Assembly: GCA_002721375.1 (NCBI GenBank)
Contig: PBKH01000016.1
Coordinates: 6,897 to 12,159 of the forward strand
Reading direction: 5' to 3'
DNA from: Verrucomicrobiales bacterium
GTDB taxonomy: Bacteria > Verrucomicrobiota > Verrucomicrobiia > Limisphaerales > UBA1096
DNA length: 5,263 nt
Part shown: piece after piece, positions 1-4,157 of the stretch
Numbering within the stretch: position 1 is the stretch's first letter
How the letters are laid out: every line of letters begins with the position of its first letter
Notes under the pieces: generated by a model
Database searches by the model: none
Told to the model about the DNA's origin: nothing
What the model saw: only the letters and a program-made list of their open reading frames with translations
Made by a program: the position numbers and the translations under genes

Positions 1-671
1 TTCCAGGCGTCTCGGATGTTGACTCCTGCATTTAGCAGGGCATGCAGTGAGAACGAGAGGCGAGACAGTTTGATCTCCTTTAATGCACGACCGAACATCG
101 GTATGCAGTGCCACGCTTTCTCAAGCCAATAGCGAAGAACCAGTCCTCGGTTTGCTTGGCCAAGGTACAGAATGAAAAGTACAGCGATATACAGTGATCC
201 CAGCGTGATTCCTGATGGCAGAAAAGCATCTATTAAGCCTATCTCGCCTCCGCTCACTAGGCTGGCCCCGTACGAGATGAGGCCAGGCATTATTATGATG
301 AAATGGATCAGGAAGACAGGATAGGCCAGTCTCATGAGTACATCTCGTATAAGTGATGAGCGCTGGGCATAATGGTCGGACAGGAGGCGGAACGTTTCAT
401 CGAGTCGGCCGCCGGTTTCCCCTGCCTGGATCATCATCCGGTCAAATTCAGGTAGCCAGGATTCACGGCCGTTTAGTGTCTCGGAGAAGGTCTCACCTGA
501 ATTGAGCCGGTCAATTGTTTCACGAACATGCTGGCGGTCGCGTTGGCTTGCCGGTGAAGTCTGTTCAAGCGATTGGGCGACGCCTATGCCTGCCTGCTGT
601 AAGGCGCCAAGTTGATGATAAAACTCGGACCGCCGCCGGAAGATATTGGGTGTTTCGATCAGGGAGGCCAT
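1..671 (-). CDS. Type II secretion system F-domain (GspF/PilC-like) inner-membrane protein, C-terminus cut by window edge
   Basis: GspF/PilC-family proteins are polytopic inner-membrane platform proteins of type II secretion or type IV pilus machines. This minus-strand frame is open from ATG at 671 to the window edge (223 residues). A first F domain spans about residues 15-130: it has LGALQQAGIGVAQSLEQ at 21-37 and the family hallmark AGETGGRLDET at 83-93. A hydrophobic segment follows at about 117-139 and a second at about 154-171. A second F domain then begins (SRLSFSLHALLNAGVNIRDAW, 203-223) and is cut off. The N-terminal cytoplasmic extension of classical GspF is missing, so this is a short form. 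An in-frame TGA lies six codons before the ATG, so no earlier ATG is possible. The only GGGAGG ends one base before the ATG and can form a hairpin around it, so a downstream start is conceivable. It follows trxA by 23 nt, probably in one operon. No other secretion gene is visible, so the machine it serves is unknown. Confidence 0.88.
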   Translation of the reverse strand, partial: MASLIETPNIFRRRSEFYHQLGALQQAGIGVAQSLEQTSPASQRDRQHVRETIDRLNSGETFSETLNGRESWLPEFDRMMIQAGETGGRLDETFRLLSDHYAQRSSLIRDVLMRLAYPVFLIHFIIIMPGLISYGASLVSGGEIGLIDAFLPSGITLGSLYIAVLFILYLGQANRGLVLRYWLEKAWHCIPMFGRALKEIKLSRLSFSLHALLNAGVNIRDAW

Positions 672-678
672 ACCTCCC
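662..678 (-). promoter_or_regulatory. Hairpin enclosing the start codon of the F-domain gene
   Basis: On the minus-strand mRNA, GGGAGG (678-673) can pair perfectly with CCTCCC (667-662), leaving a five-base loop that contains the ATG (671-669). The 5' arm is also the only Shine-Dalgarno-like sequence near this start. If the hairpin forms it would mask both the ribosome site and the start codon, making translation depend on ribosomes arriving from trxA, which stops 23 nt upstream. The pairing is seen directly; the regulatory role is inferred. Confidence 0.35.
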
Positions 679-694
679 GGGAAGGGTCACGCGA

Positions 695-1024
695 TCAGGC
701 GTGGCTGTCGAGCATGCCCTGCAGATCGGCTTTGCTTCGAGCACCCACGGCCTGCTCCACTACCTGACCACCCTTGAAGACGAGCAGGGTGGGGATGGAC
801 TGCACATTGTACTGAACGGCCAATTGCTGATGTTCGTCAATGTTGACCTTGCCGATGATCGCCTTTCCTTGGTTTTCATCGGCTAGTTGATCGATCATTG
901 GACCGATCATTTTGCAGGGGCCGCACCATTCTGCCCAGAAATCAACCAGCACTGGATTGGATGATTGGAGTACCTCTGTGTCGAAGTTGTCTGCTGTAAG
1001 CGTTACGACGTTCTCGGAAGCCAT
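695..1024 (-). CDS. trxA: Thioredoxin (TrxA)
   Basis: This is a cytoplasmic dithiol-disulfide oxidoreductase that reduces client disulfides such as those of peroxiredoxins and is itself recycled by thioredoxin reductase (not in this window). The 109-residue length is typical of TrxA. The active site W-C-G-P-C spans residues 33-37 (Cys34, Cys37) within FWAEWCGPCK. The buried Asp is at 28, Lys59 lies in KVNID, the cis-proline is Pro78 in SIPT, and the C-terminal glycine motif is VGARSK at 93-98. No signal peptide is present. The ATG at 1024 is preceded by an A/T-rich leader without a Shine-Dalgarno sequence. The gene lies 22 nt after the Pro/Ala-rich membrane protein and 23 nt before the F-domain gene, all on the same strand, so co-transcription is likely. 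The divergent half of the neighbourhood holds a two-cysteine peroxiredoxin, a plausible client. Confidence 0.97.
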   Translation of the reverse strand: MASENVVTLTADNFDTEVLQSSNPVLVDFWAEWCGPCKMIGPMIDQLADENQGKAIIGKVNIDEHQQLAVQYNVQSIPTLLVFKGGQVVEQAVGARSKADLQGMLDSHA

Positions 1025-1046
1025 AAACTAAAAAAGTATCGATTAA

Positions 1047-1505
1047 TTAAAAACTGGAGGAGGCCTGACCTAGCATCCACAAAAAACCAACCAAGCCCAG
1101 TGCGGCCAGTGCGGCCACTGCAGCTACAGCAGTGTCGACTGGATTATCAGCTGGCGCAGCCTTCTTGACGCGTGCCTTTTTGCGTTTCGGAGCGGCAGTT
1201 GCTACTGCTTGCTCCTCAACGGGAGGTGCGGCCTGTTCCTCCGTTACTGGCGGTGGTTCCTCTTTCTTATTTTCCGCGGCGGCTGGCGGCTTGGTGATTC
1301 CGACAGCCGCGGTGCCAGCTTTTGGCGGAACCGGTATCTTGATGGTAGACGCTGCCTTACTGCCTTCGGCAGCTCCAGCAGGTGGGACGGAAATCTTAAT
1401 TGTCGGCGAAGCGGCCGGCTTAGGAGGCAGGCTGATGCGTACCGTTTGTTTCTTAGACTCTTGCGAGCCGCCGCCGGCTGGCTTCTGGGTGGTTTCTTCA
1501 GACAT
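1047..1505 (-). CDS. Hypothetical Pro/Ala/Lys-rich, probably tail-anchored membrane protein
   Basis: I do not recognise a characterised family; function unknown. The 152-residue protein starts MSEETTQKPAGG and is low-complexity (Pro, Ala, Lys, Glu) over residues 1-120. It contains three copies of the octapeptide pattern T-[V/I]-[R/K]-I-[S/P]-[L/V]-P-P at 21-28, 35-42 and 54-61. An acidic Glu/Pro-rich stretch (about 78-97) is followed by a basic cluster at 107-115 (KRKKARVKK), then a single hydrophobic Ala/Leu/Val segment at about 123-145 and a seven-residue tail. There is no N-terminal signal peptide, so a tail-anchored topology with a disordered cytoplasmic domain is likely. The start ATG at 1505 lacks a Shine-Dalgarno sequence but sits about 20 nt after a predicted transcription start. 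It is the first gene of a tandem run with trxA and the GspF-like gene. Similar proteins occur, to my recollection, in Opitutae genomes. Overlapping plus-strand frames here look like shadows of its biased codons. Confidence 0.82.
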   Translation of the reverse strand: MSEETTQKPAGGGSQESKKQTVRISLPPKPAASPTIKISVPPAGAAEGSKAASTIKIPVPPKAGTAAVGITKPPAAAENKKEEPPPVTEEQAAPPVEEQAVATAAPKRKKARVKKAAPADNPVDTAVAAVAALAALGLVGFLWMLGQASSSF

Positions 1506-1530
1506 TGTTTAGATGCTCAAAAGGCCTAAG

Positions 1531-1559
1531 ATGCTATTTACAAGGCGTTGCTGTGTCAA
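1531..1559 (-). promoter_or_regulatory. Sigma70-like promoter for the hypothetical-trxA-F-domain operon
   Basis: On the minus strand a perfect -35 TTGACA (1559-1554) is separated by exactly 17 bp from TAGCAT (1536-1531), a 4/6 match to the -10 consensus. Initiation near 1524 would give a leader of about 20 nt before the ATG at 1505. A second candidate lies just upstream: an extended -10, TGTTATAAG, at 1571-1563. This is a sequence-only prediction. It is supported by its position between the rnpB 3' end and the first gene of the run. Confidence 0.5.
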
Positions 1560-1600
1560 ATGCTTATAACATCGCTTAGCCTGCGATTGGTCAAGGGCGT

Positions 1601-1990
1601 CTTCGATCCCGGTTGGGCTATAAGCCGAATTCTGTCTACACTCGCCGGCAAGCCGGCAGCGGAGAGGGCCATTTATCTATTGCGACTCAACCCGGAGCCT
1701 CTATGGGACGGGCCGCCCCGGGCTCCCTATTTGGTCTTGCTCCCGATGGGGTTTACCTTGCCCCCGCGATTGCTCTTGGGGCGGTGGGCTCTTACCCCAC
1801 CATTTCACCCTTACCCAGCGAACCGGGCGGTTTGTTTTCTGTGGCACTGGCCGTCAACGACGTCTTGATACGCCGCTTCCCGCGTGCATCCCGCCCTTGA
1901 GGGCGGGTTACGCGGCATCGTGCCCTTTGGAGTTCGGACTTTCCTCCCCCGGCAAGCCGGAGGCGACCCTCCGCCCTTCCGGGATCGAAG
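1601..1990 (-). ncRNA. rnpB: RNase P RNA component (bacterial class A)
   Basis: This is the catalytic RNA of ribonuclease P, which removes the 5' leader of pre-tRNAs together with the RnpA protein. Reading the minus strand, the 5' core GAGGAAAGUCCGAACUCC (1946-1929) and the 3' core ACAGAAUUCGGCUUAUAG (1635-1618) are the family's most conserved blocks. They pair as P4 (1941-1933 with 1629-1622), leaving the universally bulged U. P1 closes the molecule with 12 perfect pairs (1990-1979 with 1612-1601); exact mature ends may differ by a few bases. Other landmarks are P3 with a CUUG cap (1960-1949), P12 (1801-1783), AAGGGUGAAA, GAGCAAGACCAAAUAGG, P15 (1726-1721 with 1699-1694) and UAGAUAAAUGG. E. 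coli-like class A layout is evident. P18 is missing, a P19-like hairpin (1657-1644) is present, P9 is a strong GC stem (1907-1890), and P13/P14 appear merged into one hairpin (1782-1760). Several long open frames across it on both strands are artefacts of structured RNA. Confidence 0.97.
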
Positions 1991-2000
1991 AACCCAGTCA

Positions 2001-2028
2001 ATCTAACGCCTTGCTCGAATGCAAACAA
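2001..2028 (-). promoter_or_regulatory. Candidate rnpB promoter
   Basis: On the minus strand TTAGAT (2006-2001) lies about 12 nt upstream of the P1 helix that begins RNase P RNA, the right place for a -10 element. A weak -35 candidate TTGTTT (2028-2023) is 16 bp further upstream. Both hexamers are poor matches, so the support comes mainly from position. Confidence 0.25.
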
Positions 2029-2046
2029 GTCGCGTGGGCAATGGAG

Positions 2047-2074
2047 TTGACTTTGGCCAAACGATCCGTAAAAC
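2047..2074 (+). promoter_or_regulatory. Candidate promoter for the peroxiredoxin gene
   Basis: TTGACT (2047-2052, 5/6 match to the -35 consensus) is followed after 16 bp by TAAAAC (2069-2074, 4/6 match to the -10). Initiation near 2081 would leave a leader of about 32 nt before the ATG at 2113. It would be back-to-back with the rnpB promoter in the 122-bp gap. No OxyR- or PerR-like operator was recognised. Confidence 0.33.
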
Positions 2075-2112
2075 GGGCTCGCCAATAAGGCATCGAACTA
2101 AATCAAAATATC

Positions 2113-2592
2113 ATGGCAATTGAAAAAGGAACCAAGGCACCGGATTTCACCCTGAAATCGAAAAGCACAGGCGACGTGGCCGACGTCACCCTCAGCAGCA
2201 ATTTTGGCAGTAAAAACACTGTATTATTGTTTGTCCCGCTGGCATTTACTGGGGTTTGCACAGGGGAATTGTGCGACATTACCGCCGGTCTCGGGGCGTA
2301 TACCGACATGAATGCAGACGTGATAGGCATCAGCGTTGACAGCCCATTTTCGCAGGAAGCCTGGGCACAGAAGGAAGGCATCGGGATCACTCTCGTTAGC
2401 GATTTGAACAAGAGCGTAGCAGCTGACTATGGCGTATTGCTGGACGACCTGATGGGCTTTGGATCGGTATCCGCACGTGCTGCCTTTGTCATAGATAAGG
2501 ACGGGGTGGTACAGTACAGCGAGCAGACTCCGACTCCGAAGGATCTCCCTAATTTCGACGCAATCAAGGAGACACTGGCCAAGTTACAGTAA
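2113..2592 (+). CDS. Peroxiredoxin (AhpC/TSA superfamily, BCP/PrxQ-like atypical 2-Cys)
   Basis: This is a cytoplasmic thiol peroxidase that reduces hydrogen peroxide or organic hydroperoxides and is probably recycled by thioredoxin. The 159-residue length fits the BCP/AhpE-sized group. The N-terminus shows GTKAPDFTL (6-14). The active-site block is P-L-A-F-T-G-V-C at 42-49, giving the conserved Pro42, Thr46 and peroxidatic Cys49. A second cysteine, Cys54, sits exactly five residues later (CTGELC), the spacing of the BCP/PrxQ intra-helix resolving cysteine; M. tuberculosis AhpE, otherwise similar around the motif, lacks it. The catalytic Arg is probably Arg122 in SARAAFVIDKDG. No signal peptide is seen. 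The ATG at 2113 has no Shine-Dalgarno sequence. It is followed by a terminator at 2613 and so is probably monocistronic. TrxA is encoded 1.1 kb away on the other strand. Whether Cys54 is truly resolving is inferred from spacing alone. Confidence 0.95.
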   Translation: MAIEKGTKAPDFTLKSKSTGDVADVTLSSNFGSKNTVLLFVPLAFTGVCTGELCDITAGLGAYTDMNADVIGISVDSPFSQEAWAQKEGIGITLVSDLNKSVAADYGVLLDDLMGFGSVSARAAFVIDKDGVVQYSEQTPTPKDLPNFDAIKETLAKLQ

Positions 2593-2610
2593 ACGGCGAG
2601 CAGACTTTTT

Positions 2611-2632
2611 CGAACGGCTGCCGAACGGCTGC
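2611..2632 (+). repeat. Perfect 11-bp tandem duplication forming the terminator stem
   Basis: CGAACGGCTGC occurs twice without interruption (2611-2621 and 2622-2632). Because the unit contains both CGGC and, across the junction, GCCG, two copies fold on each other and supply both arms of the terminator hairpin. Confidence 0.9.
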
Positions 2633-2643
2633 CGTTTTTGTTT
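2613..2643 (+). terminator. Rho-independent terminator after the peroxiredoxin gene
   Basis: AACGGC (2613-2618) pairs with GCCGTT (2631-2636), then comes one T/T mismatch (2619/2630), then GCC (2620-2622) pairs with GGC (2627-2629) around a GAAC loop. The stem runs into TTTTT (2635-2639) and further T residues at 2641-2643. It starts 20 nt after the peroxiredoxin stop codon. There is no T-tract on the other strand, so it acts in one direction only. Confidence 0.88.
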
Positions 2644-2680
2644 GGCCTGAAGCAGTTGGTGCGTTGGAATCCCTGCAGCG

Positions 2681-3724
2681 ATGGTCGATTGTTTGAAGAG
2701 CATCCTTCATGGCTTCCTAATTGGGATTGCCAATATCATCCCCGGTGTGAGCGGCGGCAGCATTGCATTGGCGCTGGGGATCTACGAACGGTTGATCGCA
2801 GCGGTTGGCCAGTTCGGGGCGACCACGGTCTGGGCGACTTTGAGGTTGGTGCGATTTAATGAGGCGGCAAAGCAGTGCTTCCTTGAGGAATGGCGCAGAA
2901 TTGACGGAGCATTTCTGTCTTGGATCGCTATTGGGGGTGCGGTAGCCGTGGTGGTCTTTTCTAGGGTGATGGTTTGGTTACTTGAGTTCTATCACGATCC
3001 AACCTATGGGTTTTTTAGTGGGCTTATTCTGGTTTCCATCCTCATCCCGCTCAAAATGGTGCGCCGGTTTGGTTTAGCTCAAATCATGAGTGCATTGGTA
3101 GCATTGGGCTTGGTGCTGTTACTCACATTCACCACAAACTCCGATCAACAACTTGAAGATGCCAAGCGCAAAGTTCAATTGAAGCAAGTTAAGATGGAGC
3201 AGGCACAAACTTCGGACACAAACCGTGCGACTGCCACATCAGAAAGAGCGGGAGCTTGGCGGTTATCTTTCTTTGTCCTGTGCGGCGCGATTGCAATATC
3301 GGCAATGGTTTTACCCGGTGTAAGTGGATCATTTGTGATGATATTACTCGGGGTGTACTTTGAGATTTTGCAGGCGGTTAACGAGCGGGATCTAGTGATC
3401 GTCAGTCTATTTGCCTTGGGTTGCGGCTTGGGTCTGGTGTTGTTTACGCGATTATTGAAATGGATACTGGGTCGGTTTCATGATCCGACCATCGCATTTT
3501 TGACAGGCCTGATGGCGGGATCGTTGGTCGGGCTTTGGCCGTTTAGGAAATTCGAGATCCTGGGGAGCGACAAAGTGGGGTTCGAGCGCGTGGATCTTGG
3601 TTGGGTATTACCACCTGCTGATTGGAATACATTCGCTACACTCGTGGCTTTTCTGGTTGGGGCTGGTTTAGTGATTGTTTTCCTGAATTACGATCGGACT
3701 AAGGCACAAAAAAAGGGCGGCTGA
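2681..3724 (+). CDS. DUF368 family membrane protein, probable polyprenyl-phosphate transporter (PopT type)
   Basis: DUF368 proteins have been identified as undecaprenyl-phosphate translocases (PopT) that return the C55-P lipid carrier across the inner membrane for envelope polymer synthesis. This 347-residue polytopic protein shows the family signature twice: NIIPGVSGGSIAL near the N-terminus (Pro21-Gly26) and VLPGVSGSF at about 211-218. Each half also carries an HDPT motif followed by a hydrophobic helix (105-108, then GFFSGLILVSI; 267-270, then AFLTGLMAGSL), so an internal duplication is visible. Between the halves, residues about 151-194 form a charged Gln/Lys-rich linker, unusual for the family as I know it. 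The ATG at 2681 puts PGVSGG at the expected distance and has no strong Shine-Dalgarno sequence. The last four codons and stop overlap the terminator of the convergent glutaredoxin-like gene. No clear promoter was seen between the upstream terminator and the start. Substrate is inferred from the family. Confidence 0.92.
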   Translation: MVDCLKSILHGFLIGIANIIPGVSGGSIALALGIYERLIAAVGQFGATTVWATLRLVRFNEAAKQCFLEEWRRIDGAFLSWIAIGGAVAVVVFSRVMVWLLEFYHDPTYGFFSGLILVSILIPLKMVRRFGLAQIMSALVALGLVLLLTFTTNSDQQLEDAKRKVQLKQVKMEQAQTSDTNRATATSERAGAWRLSFFVLCGAIAISAMVLPGVSGSFVMILLGVYFEILQAVNERDLVIVSLFALGCGLGLVLFTRLLKWILGRFHDPTIAFLTGLMAGSLVGLWPFRKFEILGSDKVGFERVDLGWVLPPADWNTFATLVAFLVGAGLVIVFLNYDRTKAQKKGG

Positions 3725-3733
3725 TGGCCACCC
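3708..3733 (-). terminator. Rho-independent terminator of the glutaredoxin-like gene, inside the DUF368 gene end
   Basis: On the minus strand GGGTGGC (3733-3727) pairs with GCCGCCC (3721-3715) around a five-base loop, with one U-G wobble, and is followed directly by seven T residues (3714-3708). It starts 24 nt after the glutaredoxin-like stop codon at 3758. It overlaps the last codons and the stop codon of the convergent DUF368 gene. The plus strand has no T-tract after the stem, so it is not an obvious terminator for DUF368. Confidence 0.85.
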
Positions 3734-3757
3734 TGAAAATAGTTTGTCCGGTTTGGC

Positions 3758-4090
3758 TTATCGAAAGTTGATCTGATTTTCGTGCATCTCATTTTCGCAC
3801 GGTTGGTTTGTCGGTGCGTCGGCCTCGCGATCCGTGTTCTCAACGATTTTGTTGGCAAGCATATAGGTTTCGACCTCCTCGCCGCTGACATCGGCCAGCA
3901 TATGGCCGTTGATTTCTACACAAGGCTGAAGCATCTGCCCGGTTTTTTGTATCATTTCCTGTCGCTGCACTGGGTCGTTTATGATGTCACGATCTTCAAA
4001 AGGGAGGTCATACTTGCGCATCACGGCACGCACACCTTGGCTCCATCCGCAGGATGGTTTCATGTAGGCAATAATATTTGGTTTTTCCAT
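3758..4090 (-). CDS. Monothiol glutaredoxin-like protein (CGWS active site)
   Basis: Glutaredoxins are small thioredoxin-fold proteins that handle glutathione mixed disulfides or, in the CGFS class, Fe-S clusters. Residues 1-80 match the fold: beta strand IIAYMKPSC ending at Cys14, then G-W-S (15-17), a helix, LPFEDRDI as second strand, a cis-Pro segment LQPCVEING (54-62), and HMLADVSGEEVETYML at the C-terminal helix. The active site C-G-W-S has one cysteine and resembles CGFS. Two features differ from textbook glutaredoxins: Cys57 directly follows the presumed cis-Pro56, where TVP-[Q/R]-[I/V] is usual, and the GG of the glutathione-binding motif is replaced by ADVSG. A hydrophilic tail (about 82-110, rich in Asn and Glu, with Cys99) extends past the fold. 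The ATG at 4090 has no Shine-Dalgarno sequence. It is a single-gene unit, divergent from the glycerate kinase gene. Glutathione dependence cannot be judged from the sequence. Confidence 0.85.
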   Translation of the reverse strand: MEKPNIIAYMKPSCGWSQGVRAVMRKYDLPFEDRDIINDPVQRQEMIQKTGQMLQPCVEINGHMLADVSGEEVETYMLANKIVENTDREADAPTNQPCENEMHENQINFR

Positions 4091-4111
4091 TTTATTGTTT
4101 CAATATCAGCA

Positions 4112-4150
4112 CAAACAGATTGCCAAAATTGGCCTGTTTGGCAAGTTTTT
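4112..4150. promoter_or_regulatory. Overlapping inverted repeats in the divergent gap (operator or attenuator candidate)
   Basis: The 67-bp gap between the divergent starts holds two overlapping symmetric structures. One is a perfect 8-bp repeat, TTGCCAAA (4120-4127) and TTTGGCAA (4137-4144), followed after one G by TTTTT (4146-4150). The other pairs CAAACAG (4112-4118) with CTGTTTG (4134-4140), enclosing GCCAA/TTGGC (4122-4126 with 4129-4133). They share bases and cannot form together. This could be a dyad operator controlling both genes or a terminator/antiterminator pair in the glycerate kinase leader. No clean sigma70 hexamers were seen for either direction. Confidence 0.5.
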
Positions 4151-4157
4151 AGAGCAG

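Noticed and set aside
515..886. Plus-strand frame of 123 codons
   Set aside because: It overlaps the clear thioredoxin and F-domain genes on the minus strand and has no family features.
1132..1529. Plus-strand frames of 126 and 106 codons opposite the hypothetical protein
   Set aside because: They mirror the Ala/Pro/Lys-rich codons of the minus-strand gene, which has the better start context, promoter and a sensible topology.
1571..1587. Small hairpin (ATCGC/GCGAT, 7-nt loop) just after rnpB on the minus strand, as an rnpB terminator
   Set aside because: The stem is only 5 bp and no T-run follows, so it is not a credible intrinsic terminator; rnpB may be 3'-processed by other means.
2066..2076. 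CCGT/ACGG mini-hairpin in the rnpB-peroxiredoxin gap
   Set aside because: Four base pairs with a three-base loop is within chance expectation, and there is no T-tract or repeat partner.
1548..2088. Several open frames on both strands (63-106 codons) across 1548-2088
   Set aside because: They lie over the RNase P RNA; their conserved bases follow RNA helices, and the translations show no recognisable protein pattern.
695..4090. A dedicated redox gene cluster (thioredoxin, peroxiredoxin, glutaredoxin-like)
   Set aside because: The three genes are in separate transcription units on different strands, interrupted by rnpB and a lipid-carrier transporter, so proximity may be chance.
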